From contig PBNK01000035.1 of the NCBI GenBank assembly GCA_002723085.1, forward strand, positions 1-64,000: 64,000 bases of DNA. The letters are read 5' to 3'. Each line of letters opens with the position of its first letter. The first letter of the stretch is position 1. This document shows positions 1 to 7,982 of this stretch, one piece after another. The stretch is from Crocinitomicaceae bacterium. Its GTDB lineage: Bacteria; Bacteroidota; Bacteroidia; Flavobacteriales_D; Parvicellaceae. The notes beneath the pieces were generated by a model. It was given only the letters and a program-made list of their open reading frames with translations, was not told where the DNA came from and made no database searches. A program made the position numbers and the translations under genes.

Positions 1-251
1 AATTAATTTTAAGCTCTGTAGAATCAAATGCTGATATAGTTTATTCTAATTATAAAAACAGAACACATCCTTTTCCAGGTTGTTTCAATAAAAGAATATT
101 CCCGAAACTGAATAAGTTAGTTTTAAATGGAGAAAGAAAAATGAATTCCCTTTTTAACTATTTTAATATAGGTTGTGTTGATTTTAGTTATGAAAAAGAA
201 GATTTTTTTTTAAACTTGAATAATCCAGATGATTTAAAAAAAATAGAATGA
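1..251 (+). CDS. mobA: Molybdenum cofactor guanylyltransferase MobA, C-terminal part (cut by window edge)
   Basis: The reading frame is open from the left edge to a TGA ending at 251, so only the last 82 or so residues are present. The fragment contains the HPFPG and FNKRIFPKL segments and ends with FLNLNNPDDLKKIE, which matches the F-x-N-x-N-TPEDL tail of MobA-type nucleotidyltransferases. MobA attaches GMP to molybdopterin to make the guanine-dinucleotide form of the cofactor. The stop overlaps the moaD start (ATGA at 248-251), so translation is probably coupled. The nucleotide-binding N-terminus lies outside the window, so the call rests on the tail and on the molybdenum-cofactor genes that follow. 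Confidence 0.75.
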   Translation, partial: LILSSVESNADIVYSNYKNRTHPFPGCFNKRIFPKLNKLVLNGERKMNSLFNYFNIGCVDFSYEKEDFFLNLNNPDDLKKIE

Positions 252-490
252 AAATATTTATAAAATATTTTGGCTTAATAAAAGACATTACTAATTTAAA
301 AGAAGAGGTTTTTGAAATCAAAAATAACATGTCAGTTTTACAATTTGTTCAAGAAAATTTATATTCGAAATATTCTGACTTAATTGAAATAGATTTTAGA
401 ATTGCTATAAATAACAACTTTTGCGACAACAATCATCAAATTAATAATGAAGATCATTTATCGCTATTGCCATTTTTTTCAGGAGGATAA
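248..490 (+). CDS. moaD: Molybdopterin synthase sulfur-carrier subunit MoaD
   Basis: This 80-residue ubiquitin-fold protein has the usual MoaD length and ends in Gly79-Gly80, the C-terminus that is adenylated and turned into a thiocarboxylate. It carries the sulfur that MoaE inserts into cyclic pyranopterin monophosphate. The IKYFGLIKD start and LSLLPFFSGG end are typical of the family. It overlaps mobA by four bases and stops directly before the TTG start of moeB. The AGGAGG coding for the terminal glycines (481-486) could also act as a ribosome-binding site for moeB, although Flavobacteria rarely depend on such sites. Confidence 0.92.
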   Translation: MKIFIKYFGLIKDITNLKEEVFEIKNNMSVLQFVQENLYSKYSDLIEIDFRIAINNNFCDNNHQINNEDHLSLLPFFSGG

Positions 491-1534
491 TTGCTAAAAA
501 AAGAAAAATATAACCACTATTTCAATCGTCAAATCCATTTAATTGGGAGTGAAAATCTTTTGAAATTAAAAAAAAGCAAAGCTTTAGTTATTGGGGCTGG
601 TGGCTTAGGGTGTAACGTGTCTCATCAATTGGCAAATAACGGAATTGGTTTAATTGGGATTATGGATGGAGACAAAATAGCTTTAAGCAACCTACATAGA
701 CAAAAAAACTATCAGGAAAAAGATATTGGTTTAAAAAAAACTTCAACACTTATAAAAAGCATAAAACAAAACAACCCTTTTGTAGTTCTTAATGATTATC
801 CATATTTCTTAACACAAAGCCCCTCAGCAAAAGTGTTTAAAGAATATGATGTCATTATTGACTGTACAGACAATCAAGAAATAAAATACTTGATAAATGA
901 TCTTTGTGTTTATTTTAAAAAACCTTTCGTTTTTGGTGCAATACAACAACATGAAGGTCAAGTAAGTGTTTTTAACTTTAATAACGGCCCTACATTAAGA
1001 TGTGCTTTCCCAGATGTGAATCAGTTAACTGACATTTCATGTGAACAACTAGGAACTATGGAAATCATTACTTCAACAATTGCATCAATGCAAGTGGTTG
1101 AATGTCTAAATTTATTACTTAAAAAAAGATCTAAATTAAATGGTAATTTATTACACGTTAATGTTTTAGATCACACTAATACCTTATTTAAAATTAAAAA
1201 AAACAGCACTAATCTTTCTATTAAGCTGGATTTGAATTTAAAAAATAGCCTTATCTCTGCTAATGATTTTGACAAGGCTTTAAAATTAGAAGAACATCAA
1301 TTTATTGACCTTAGAAAAATTACTGAAACTCCTAAAATTCGGCATAAAAACTTAAGGAGAATTTCAGTAGATAAACTAAAACAAAACATGTCTAAAAAGG
1401 ATATAAGCAATAAAATTATTGTTTTTTGTCAATCTGGAAAAAGAAGTTCAAAAGCAATAAAAATTTTAGAAGATTTAGGTTATGAAAATACTTTTCAATT
1501 AAAAGGAGGTATTAACTCTTTGACTAAACAATAA
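491..1534 (+). CDS. moeB: MoeB/HesA-type adenylyltransferase with C-terminal rhodanese domain
   Basis: The enzyme adenylates the MoaD C-terminus and, through its rhodanese domain, can supply sulfur to it. The E1-like domain (residues 1 to about 240) has the ATP loop GAGGLG at 35-40, D59, the N67/R70/Q71 group and DCTDN at 124-128. The rhodanese domain (about 265-347) has the active-site loop CQSGKRS with Cys313. The start is TTG and directly abuts the moaD stop. The two CxxC pairs that bind a structural zinc in classical MoeB/ThiF proteins are not seen: only Cys171 remains at the first site and none at the second. Cys184 sits where the family has its conserved cysteine. ThiF-like roles in thiamine synthesis are less likely here, between moaD and moaE. 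Confidence 0.9.
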   Translation: MLKKEKYNHYFNRQIHLIGSENLLKLKKSKALVIGAGGLGCNVSHQLANNGIGLIGIMDGDKIALSNLHRQKNYQEKDIGLKKTSTLIKSIKQNNPFVVLNDYPYFLTQSPSAKVFKEYDVIIDCTDNQEIKYLINDLCVYFKKPFVFGAIQQHEGQVSVFNFNNGPTLRCAFPDVNQLTDISCEQLGTMEIITSTIASMQVVECLNLLLKKRSKLNGNLLHVNVLDHTNTLFKIKKNSTNLSIKLDLNLKNSLISANDFDKALKLEEHQFIDLRKITETPKIRHKNLRRISVDKLKQNMSKKDISNKIIVFCQSGKRSSKAIKILEDLGYENTFQLKGGINSLTKQ

Positions 1535-1537
1535 TAC

Positions 1538-1972
1538 ATGAAAAAAAGTTTTATTAACGGCCCTATACCACCAGAGAAAATTTCTAACTCAATCACTCAT
1601 CATAAACATAAAACTAATATTGGGGCACATGATATTTTCTTGGGTCAAGTTAGAGAAGATATAATTGATAATGTTAAAGTTGTTTCTATTGATTTTGAAG
1701 CACAAGAAGAATTATCTGAAAAAATAATTCATGAAATAAGAGAAGAGGCTTTTGCCAAGTTCTCACTAACTTGTTTACATATTTACCACAGTTTACAGAA
1801 TGTCCCAGTTGGAGAACTCTGTTTTTATGTATTTACTTCTTCCCCTCACAGAGATGCTGCTTTTAATGCTACTAGATACATTGTTGAAGAATTTAAAAAA
1901 AGAGTGCCTATTTTTGGGAAAATAAATCTTTCAAATGGATCATATATTTGGAAAGAAAACACTTCGAAATGA
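1538..1972 (+). CDS. moaE: Molybdopterin synthase catalytic subunit MoaE
   Basis: At 144 residues it matches the MoaE family. It shows the GQVR segment (37-40), the HRDAAF motif (104-109) and the lysine-rich EFKKRVPIFGK segment (118-128) that supplies active-site lysines. With MoaD it forms the heterotetramer that adds the dithiolene sulfurs to cyclic pyranopterin monophosphate. It lies three bases after moeB, and its TGA overlaps the ATG of the next gene, so the moa genes read as one coupled transcript. The C-terminal WKE is the remnant of the usual PIWKKE end, shifted by a short insertion. I am confident in the identity. Confidence 0.93.
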   Translation: MKKSFINGPIPPEKISNSITHHKHKTNIGAHDIFLGQVREDIIDNVKVVSIDFEAQEELSEKIIHEIREEAFAKFSLTCLHIYHSLQNVPVGELCFYVFTSSPHRDAAFNATRYIVEEFKKRVPIFGKINLSNGSYIWKENTSK

Positions 1973-2880
1973 AAGACATAACTGCTAAATATTCCACATT
2001 AAGAATTGCATCTGCATCAGCTAAAGTAAATGTATCAAATGCTGATACTATTGAAGCAATAAAAAACAATAAAGTCCCTAAAGGAAATGTCCTAGAAATG
2101 TCAAGAGCTGCTGGTCTTTTAGGCATAAAAAACACGCCTCTAATCTTACCAGATTGTCATCCAATACCTATAGAAAGTAGTGAGATAAATTACGCTATTG
2201 ACAAACTTACCATTACTATTCATGTTACAGTGAAAACCATTTATAAAACTGGAGTTGAAGTTGAAGCAATGCACGGAGCAAGCGTAGTTGCTTTAAATAT
2301 TTACGACATGCTAAAGCCTATTGATAAAGGAGTTTACATTTCAGATATAAAGCTAGAGAATAAAAAAGGAGGTAAATCTCAATATATTAAAGATATTGAC
2401 CCAAATATTACCGCCTGTGTTGTGGTTTGCTCTGATAGTATATCTGCTGGAAAAAAAGAAGACTTTGCCGGAAAAGCTATAATTTCTGAATTAGAATTAC
2501 ATAAAGTTAATGTTATTGATTATTGCATTATACCTGACAATCCTGTTGAAATAAAAAATCAACTTCAAAAGGGTAAAGAAAAAAAGGTTAATATGATTAT
2601 CTATACTGGAGGAACTGGATTATCTAAAACTGATGTTACACCCGAAACATTAGCTCCTATTATTGAAAGACGAATTCCTGGTGTTGAAGAGGCCATGAGA
2701 AGATATGGGCAAAAAAGAACACCTTATGCAATGCTATCAAGAAGTTTAGCTGGATTAATTGATGATACTTTAATATTGTCACTTCCAGGGTCAACAAAAG
2801 GAGCGAAAGAAACTATGCAATCTATTTTTCCTAGCATTTTACACTTATTTCACATATTAAATGGCGGGAAAAGACATTAA
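1969..2880 (+). CDS. moaCB: Bifunctional MoaC-MoaB/MogA fusion (cyclic pyranopterin synthase accessory protein plus molybdopterin adenylyltransferase)
   Basis: I chose the ATG at 1969, which overlaps the moaE stop as ATGA, over an ATG seven codons upstream, because it begins with the MoaC-like KDITAKYSTLR. Residues 1 to about 140 are MoaC with all catalytic residues visible: K38, H64, E97, E99, D113 and K116 (E. coli K51, H77, E112, E114, D128, K131). Residues about 147-303 are a MoaB/MogA domain with the TGGTGLS and TDVTPE motifs that adenylates molybdopterin. One protein thus covers the first and third steps of the pathway. The fusion is known in Bacteroidetes. It ends convergently with moaA, sharing three bases. 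Confidence 0.92.
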   Translation: MKDITAKYSTLRIASASAKVNVSNADTIEAIKNNKVPKGNVLEMSRAAGLLGIKNTPLILPDCHPIPIESSEINYAIDKLTITIHVTVKTIYKTGVEVEAMHGASVVALNIYDMLKPIDKGVYISDIKLENKKGGKSQYIKDIDPNITACVVVCSDSISAGKKEDFAGKAIISELELHKVNVIDYCIIPDNPVEIKNQLQKGKEKKVNMIIYTGGTGLSKTDVTPETLAPIIERRIPGVEEAMRRYGQKRTPYAMLSRSLAGLIDDTLILSLPGSTKGAKETMQSIFPSILHLFHILNGGKRH

Positions 2881-3875
2881 CCGCCAATAGCAATCATGGT
2901 CCTATTTTTATTATAAATATGGCTGTCTTTTTCAAATGAATTTATTCCTCCATGATTTCTAAACTTTTCATTAATGTTTTTAAAAATTAAAGGGATTATA
3001 TCTTTTCCGCTTCTTAAAGGATAAAGTAAATTCATTTCATTTGATGAGAATAAGCAATTTTTTAGTTTCCCATCAGCTGTAAGTCTAATTCTATTACAAG
3101 AATCACAAAACGGATTAGTTATAGTATTAATAAAGCCAAATGTTCCAAGATGTTTTTCTATTTTAAAATTTCTGGAAGTTGAGTGATTATCATCTAAAAG
3201 CTTAACTATTTTATTTCCGTAATTTAATTGTAGTATGTTATTAATTTCACTTTGAGTTACGGTCAATTCTTTTCTCCAATTATTTCCGTCAAATGGCATA
3301 TATTCAATAAATCGAATATTAACTTTATTTTCTTTAGTGAAATCTATAAAATCAATTAACTCATTATCGTTTTTACCTTTAATCAATACCACATTTAACT
3401 TTACTTCATCAAATATTAATAGAGAGTTTTGAATGTTTTCATAAACTAAATCAAAATAATCTCTTCTTGTAATTAAATTGAATTTTTGCCTTTTAAGTGT
3501 GTCTAAGCTAATATTAATCTTAGTAACACCTGCTTCCAATATAGAATCAAAATGTTTATGAAGCAAAATACCGTTTGTGGTTATTGAAATTTCAACTCCA
3601 AGTCTAGAAAGCTGGTGTAAAATATTATTGAAATCTTTTTTTATTAAAGGCTCTCCTCCAGTCAACCTGATTTTTTTTATTCCTAAACTCACAAAAGCAG
3701 ATGCTATTTGGATCACCTCCTCAGATGTCATGAATTCATTTTTTGATCTTAAAGCCACACCTTCTTCAGGCATACAATAGGTACACCTTAGATTACAACG
3801 ATCTGTCAAGGATATTCTAAGATAATCGTGCTTTCTTCCAAAAGCATCTGTTATATGATTTGATTGTCTAATCAC
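2877..3875 (-). CDS. moaA: GTP 3',8-cyclase MoaA (radical SAM)
   Basis: MoaA rearranges GTP in the first step of molybdenum-cofactor synthesis, the product then being converted by MoaC. The N-terminal radical-SAM cluster ligands are C27, C31 and C34, and the second GTP-binding cluster ligands are C257, C260 and C274. The protein ends in Gly-Gly, as MoaA needs for activity. Length (332 residues) is normal. The start is GTG at 3875. It is the only moa gene on the minus strand: its 3' end overlaps moaCB and its 5' end lies only 25 bases from the divergent moeA start, so any promoter must overlap moeA coding sequence. Confidence 0.95.
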   Translation of the reverse strand: MIRQSNHITDAFGRKHDYLRISLTDRCNLRCTYCMPEEGVALRSKNEFMTSEEVIQIASAFVSLGIKKIRLTGGEPLIKKDFNNILHQLSRLGVEISITTNGILLHKHFDSILEAGVTKINISLDTLKRQKFNLITRRDYFDLVYENIQNSLLIFDEVKLNVVLIKGKNDNELIDFIDFTKENKVNIRFIEYMPFDGNNWRKELTVTQSEINNILQLNYGNKIVKLLDDNHSTSRNFKIEKHLGTFGFINTITNPFCDSCNRIRLTADGKLKNCLFSSNEMNLLYPLRSGKDIIPLIFKNINEKFRNHGGINSFEKDSHIYNKNRTMIAIGG

Positions 3876-3900
3876 TAAATAAAATTATAAATTTATATCC

Positions 3901-5076
3901 ATGATTTCTGTAAATGACGCCATTAAAATAATTGAAACCAATTGTAAAGCTTTATCAACTCAGAAAGTTGATACGGTCGATTCACTAGGTTATACTTTAT
4001 CTAAAAGCATTATATCAGATTTAAATTTCCCACCTTTTGACCAATCGGCTATGGATGGATATGCCTTAAACTTTAAAGAAGGCGCTAATAAATACAAAAT
4101 TATAGGAGAAGTTAAAGCTGGTGATCAAGATTTAAATTTAAAAATAAACCCTGGAGAAGGAGTTAGAATTTTTACAGGCGCAAAAATACCAAGTAAATGT
4201 ACAACTGTAATTCAGCAAGAATGGTGTATAAAAAATAAAACCGAAATAAAGTTTACTCAAAAACCAATAAATAAAATAAATATTAGAAAAAAAGGTGAAC
4301 AAATACAAAAAGGAGATAAAGCACTTAAAAAAGAAGTAAATATATCTCCTGGGTTAATAGGATATCTTACAGGACTAGGTGTTGAAAAAGTTGATGTTGT
4401 TATGAAGCCTAAAATAGGCATTGTTATAACTGGAAATGAATTAACTGAACTTGGTGAAAAACTTGAAGAAGGAAAAATTTATGAAAGCAATTCTTATATG
4501 TTAATTGCTGCTTTAAAAAAATACAATTATGATTCAATAAATTTATATAGAACAATTGATGATTATCAAAAAACAAAAAACAAAATAAATTCTGCTATAA
4601 TTGAAAATGATGTTGTTTTAATTTCTGGAGGAATTTCAGTTGGTGAATATGATTTTGTTGAAAAATCTTTAATTAATCTTAATGTTAAAAAACATTTTTA
4701 TAAAGTAAATCAAAAACCTGGAAAACCATTGTTTTATGGGTCAATCGAAGATAAACATATTTTTGGTCTTCCTGGAAATCCAGGTGCAGCTTTAACCTGC
4801 TTTTATATATACGTATTAAGACTTTTAAGTGTCTTATCAGCAGTAAAATACCCAATTAAAATAAAAAAAGTTAATCTAAATTCTAATTATATAAAAAAGT
4901 CTGGCCGATCTGAATTTTTAAAAGTGGAGCTTAAAGATAATGTTGCCCATATTTGTGATTTTCAGAACTCTTCAATGTTAAGAGCTTTTGAAAACGCGAA
5001 TGCTCTTGTTTATGTTGATGAAAAAGTTGAAAGTATTAATCCCCATCAGGAGTTAGATGCTTATTTGTTATTATAA
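3901..5076 (+). CDS. moeA: Molybdopterin molybdenumtransferase MoeA
   Basis: MoeA inserts molybdate into adenylated molybdopterin made by the MoaB/MogA domain. The 391-residue protein has the family order: an N-terminal domain with FPPFDQSAMDGYA, the MoCF-biosynthesis domain with ISGGISVGEYD, and FGLPGNPGAAL before the C-terminal beta domain. It completes the cofactor set in this locus. The gene diverges from moaA across a 25-base gap. Its 3' end overlaps the convergent pth gene by 16 bases. The 25-base gap is nearly pure A/T with only weak matches to a flavobacterial -7 box. Confidence 0.94.
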   Translation: MISVNDAIKIIETNCKALSTQKVDTVDSLGYTLSKSIISDLNFPPFDQSAMDGYALNFKEGANKYKIIGEVKAGDQDLNLKINPGEGVRIFTGAKIPSKCTTVIQQEWCIKNKTEIKFTQKPINKINIRKKGEQIQKGDKALKKEVNISPGLIGYLTGLGVEKVDVVMKPKIGIVITGNELTELGEKLEEGKIYESNSYMLIAALKKYNYDSINLYRTIDDYQKTKNKINSAIIENDVVLISGGISVGEYDFVEKSLINLNVKKHFYKVNQKPGKPLFYGSIEDKHIFGLPGNPGAALTCFYIYVLRLLSVLSAVKYPIKIKKVNLNSNYIKKSGRSEFLKVELKDNVAHICDFQNSSMLRAFENANALVYVDEKVESINPHQELDAYLLL

Positions 5077-5624
5077 GCATTCATGGTTCTTTCAATTCCT
5101 ATAGTGCAAAATGATGTTATTATTTCATGAGATAGTCCGATTTTGTTTTTTACAATAATCATTTCTTCTTCTTGCCATTTACCCAAGACAAAATCTACTT
5201 GTTTTCCTCTAAGAAAGTTACTTCCTATTCCAAACCTAAGTCTTGAGTATATTGAAGATAACAGAACACTTTCTATGTCTTTTAACCCATTATGTCCTCC
5301 GGAACCTCCTTTAGGTTTTAACCTTAAAACACCAAGATTAAGGCTTAAATCATCAGTTATAACTAATAAATTTTCAACTGGGATTTTCAATTTATTTAAC
5401 CAATAATTAACGGCCTTCCCGCTTAAATTCATAAACGTATTTGGCTTTAAAAGATGAAGTGTTCTTCCCTTGATTTTAAAACTAGCAATATCTCCTAAAC
5501 GATCGGTCTTAAAGCAAATGTTGGACGACCTAGCAAGATCATCCAACACTTTAAACCCAATATTATGTCGAGTATTTTTATATTCCGTTCCTGGATTTCC
5601 TAAACCTACAATGAGATATTTCAT
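5061..5624 (-). CDS. pth: Peptidyl-tRNA hydrolase
   Basis: Pth releases peptides from peptidyl-tRNAs that drop off the ribosome. The 187-residue length is normal. The N-terminus IVGLGNPG, N10, the catalytic H20, the FMNLSG segment, the D91-D92 pair and the SGGHNGLKD motif (N112) are all present. It is the last gene of a minus-strand group prs-rplY-pth, 17 bases after rplY, a common bacterial order. Its end overlaps the convergent moeA gene by 16 bases, so the two genes are unlikely to be separated by a terminator. Confidence 0.96.
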   Translation of the reverse strand: MKYLIVGLGNPGTEYKNTRHNIGFKVLDDLARSSNICFKTDRLGDIASFKIKGRTLHLLKPNTFMNLSGKAVNYWLNKLKIPVENLLVITDDLSLNLGVLRLKPKGGSGGHNGLKDIESVLLSSIYSRLRFGIGSNFLRGKQVDFVLGKWQEEEMIIVKNKIGLSHEIITSFCTIGIERTMNAYNNK

Positions 5625-5641
5625 AGGAAAGCATGAATTAT

Positions 5642-6304
5642 TTATTCTTTAGAGCCTTCTTCAGCTGGTGAAGCTGCTGCTCCTTCTGCAGTTGCTTCTG
5701 TTCCTTCTGTTCCTTCTGCTCCTTCTGCTCCTTCTTCATCTTCTTCTTCATCTTCAACCGCAGCTCTTGCTGTTTGAACACCAACTACAACAGCATTAGC
5801 TGGATCTAAAAACTTTAACCCTGAAATAGATAAATCAGAAACTCTTTTTTTATGTCCTATTCTTAATGACGTTATGTCAATAGTTACATCTTCAGGCATA
5901 TCATTTACTAATCCCATTACTTGCAACCTTCTAAAGTTTTGTCTAAGTCTACCACCATTTCTAACTCCTCTTGCAAAACCTTCAAGCTTAACTGGTAATT
6001 TCACTTTGAAAGGATTGGTCTCATTAACTTCAAAAAAATCAATGTGTAAAATTCTATCGGTTACAGGATGAATTTGAGTTTCCTGAACAATCGCTTTTAC
6101 TTTTTTACCATTTACCTCTAAATCAATAAGATAAACATTTGGTGTGAAGACTAATTTTTTTGCTTCATTTTCACTAATTGAAAAATGGACTTGTTGCTGA
6201 CCACCATAAAGAACAGCTGGAATGCGTTCTTGTTTTCTTAACTCAGCAGCACCTTTTTTCCCTACGTTCTCTCTTGAAGAACCGCTCAACGATACTGTTT
6301 TCAT
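5642..6304 (-). CDS. rplY: 50S ribosomal protein L25 / general stress protein Ctc
   Basis: This is the long L25 (Ctc/TL5) form that binds 5S rRNA: an L25 domain over about residues 1-90 followed by a C-terminal beta domain to about 185. The last 35 or so residues are a low-complexity acidic tail of Glu, Gly, Ala and Thr, built on a 9-base repeat in the DNA (about 5650-5760). Such tails are usual in Bacteroidetes L25 but vary in length. The gene sits between prs and pth, 15 bases after prs, and is presumably cotranscribed with both. Confidence 0.95.
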   Translation of the reverse strand: MKTVSLSGSSRENVGKKGAAELRKQERIPAVLYGGQQQVHFSISENEAKKLVFTPNVYLIDLEVNGKKVKAIVQETQIHPVTDRILHIDFFEVNETNPFKVKLPVKLEGFARGVRNGGRLRQNFRRLQVMGLVNDMPEDVTIDITSLRIGHKKRVSDLSISGLKFLDPANAVVVGVQTARAAVEDEEEDEEGAEGAEGTEGTEATAEGAAASPAEEGSKE

Positions 6305-6319
6305 GTTTTATTTGTTTTT

Positions 6320-7258
6320 TTAATTAGCAAACACAAAGTGTTTACTAATTGATTTATAATTTATATGTTGTTTCATGACATCGCTAAATAAATCAGCAAT
6401 TTCAAGTACTTTAATTTTACTATTTTGCTTTTTAAGCTGAATAGTATTGGTTACTACTAATTCTTTTAATACACTTTTTTCTATTCTCTCATGAGCAGGG
6501 CCAGAAAGAATAGGATGTGTACAGCAAGCTGAAACTGACTTTGCTCCATTGTCAATAAAAAGTTGAGCAGATTTTGTTAAGGTTCCAGCTGTATCTATCA
6601 TGTCGTCAATTATAACGACATCCTTTCCTTCAACATCTCCAATTATGGTCATATTTTCAATTACATTGGCTTTTTTTCTTTGTTTATAACAAAGTGCTAA
6701 ATCAACATCTAAAAATTTTGAATAAGCATTTGCTCTTTTTGAACCTCCTGCATCAGGAGCAGCAATAACTAAATTTGACAAATCTTTTGTCTGAAGATAT
6801 GGAGCAAATAGGGTTGAGGCAAATAAATGATCAACTGGGACTTCAAAAAATCCTTGGATTTGATCGGCATGAAAGTCCATTGTCATCACTCTATCAATTC
6901 CTGCTGTCTCTAAAAGATTAGCAACTAATTTTGCGCCAATAGCAACTCTTGGCTGATCTTTTCTATCCTGTCTAGCCCAACCAAAATATGGAACAACTGC
7001 AATAATTCTTCTTGCTGAAGCTCTTTTTACAGCATCAATCAATAACAATAGCTCCATTAGATTATCTGACGGGGGAATGGTACTTTGCACAATAAAAACA
7101 TCGCATCCTCTTACCGTTTCATTTACAGAAACCTGAAACTCACCATCACTAAACTTTTGTAACTCACATTTAGCTAGGGGTTGTCCATAAGAATTTGCTA
7201 TTTTTTCAGCTAAAAATCTTGAGGATGAACAGGAAAGTATTTTTACTCTTCGTGCCAT
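6320..7258 (-). CDS. prs: Ribose-phosphate pyrophosphokinase
   Basis: The enzyme makes PRPP from ribose 5-phosphate and ATP for nucleotide, histidine and NAD synthesis. The 312-residue length fits class I Prs. Visible motifs are FSDGE near residue 37, the catalytic-loop region DAGGSKRANAYS, and the PRPP-binding loop VVIIDDMIDTAGT. It is the first gene of the prs-rplY-pth group. A near-consensus flavobacterial promoter (TTG, 17 bases, TACATTTG) lies directly upstream, which would give a very short 5' leader. Confidence 0.96.
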   Translation of the reverse strand: MARRVKILSCSSSRFLAEKIANSYGQPLAKCELQKFSDGEFQVSVNETVRGCDVFIVQSTIPPSDNLMELLLLIDAVKRASARRIIAVVPYFGWARQDRKDQPRVAIGAKLVANLLETAGIDRVMTMDFHADQIQGFFEVPVDHLFASTLFAPYLQTKDLSNLVIAAPDAGGSKRANAYSKFLDVDLALCYKQRKKANVIENMTIIGDVEGKDVVIIDDMIDTAGTLTKSAQLFIDNGAKSVSACCTHPILSGPAHERIEKSVLKELVVTNTIQLKKQNSKIKVLEIADLFSDVMKQHINYKSISKHFVFAN

Positions 7259-7265
7259 TGGGGTG

Positions 7266-7293
7266 CAAATGTAAACTATTTTGCAGTTTTCAA
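7266..7293 (-). promoter_or_regulatory. Predicted promoter of prs-rplY-pth
   Basis: On the minus strand a TTG (7293-7291) is followed after 17 bases by TACATTTG (7273-7266). This matches the Bacteroidetes sigma factor pattern TTG / TAnnTTTG. The -7 box ends only 7 bases before the ATG of prs at 7258, so transcription would begin almost at the start codon. Confidence 0.65.
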
Positions 7294-7314
7294 AAACATT
7301 TATTAGATATTAAT

Positions 7315-7854
7315 TTAATCTGTTTTTAAAACCTTTCCGTTTTCATCATAATACACTTCTTTATTAAGAATCCCCATCTTGTAATACAATTCACTTTCAA
7401 TTTTTCCGCCTCTGTAAAATTTTTCCCATTCAATTTGATTCGGCACCTCAAGACTCCAGAATTCTTCAGCTTTTAATATCCCTCTTCTATCAAAATATTT
7501 CCAAACGCCTTCTTTAATCTCACCATCAATCATTCCGAAACTTTTAATCCTATCATTAGTATGATAAGTTCTATAAATTCCTTTTCCTTGTTTAAACTTT
7601 TCTCTAGTAATGACCTTCCCGCTAGCAGTATAACTTACTCTTTTTCCATGAATTTTCCCTTTTTTTATTGGTTCTTCACCTACAAACCTACCTTTTTCAT
7701 TCTTTACAAAACCAATGCCTGTATATTTTTCTCCTCTGTAATAATATACTCCGTCTTGCATAACTAGTTCTTTAACTAAAACCATCTTTGGTTGTGCAAA
7801 AGTTAGCAATGGCAATAAAAAAATGAATATTATTATTGGCAATAACCTAATCAA
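7315..7854 (-). CDS. Secreted MORN-type repeat protein
   Basis: The 179-residue protein starts with a clear signal peptide (IFIFLLPLLTFAQ) and then has several short repeats of the MORN variant type seen in Bacteroidetes: YYYRGEKYTG, KKGKIHGKRVSY, IDGEIKEGVWKYFDRRG and YYKMGILNKEVYYDENGK. Such repeats form beta-hairpins and often lie in periplasmic or surface proteins, sometimes labelled as toxin-antitoxin-like; no function can be read from them. It stands alone between prs and tRNA-Leu. Confidence 0.7.
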   Translation of the reverse strand: MIRLLPIIIFIFLLPLLTFAQPKMVLVKELVMQDGVYYYRGEKYTGIGFVKNEKGRFVGEEPIKKGKIHGKRVSYTASGKVITREKFKQGKGIYRTYHTNDRIKSFGMIDGEIKEGVWKYFDRRGILKAEEFWSLEVPNQIEWEKFYRGGKIESELYYKMGILNKEVYYDENGKVLKTD

Positions 7855-7938
7855 AATTTTATTTTAAATCTTTATTTTCTCTTTAAATGTAATAAATAAC
7901 ATTTTAAATATTTAATTGATCTTATTACGAAATAATTT

Positions 7939-7968
7939 TTGTCAGAATCAAAATAGAAATTAAATTCG
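7939..7968 (+). promoter_or_regulatory. Predicted promoter of tRNA-Leu
   Basis: TTG at 7939-7941 is followed by 19 bases and TAAATTCG at 7961-7968, one mismatch from the TAnnTTTG box. The box ends 14 bases before the first base of the mature tRNA, a sensible distance for a short 5' leader. Confidence 0.55.
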
Positions 7969-7982
7969 CGTTTAACACTTAT

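Noticed and set aside
3577-3780. Open frame on the plus strand inside moaA
   Set aside because: It lies antisense to a clear radical-SAM gene with intact motifs. The same applies to other antisense frames such as 11310-11540 and 43875-44234.
3850-3905. Molybdenum-cofactor riboswitch before moaA/moeA
   Set aside because: The gap is only 25 bases of A/T and the flanks are coding; no room exists for the folded RNA.
5650-5760. Regular short repeats suggesting a CRISPR array
   Set aside because: The repeat unit is 9 bases with no spacers and is in frame inside the L25 coding tail.
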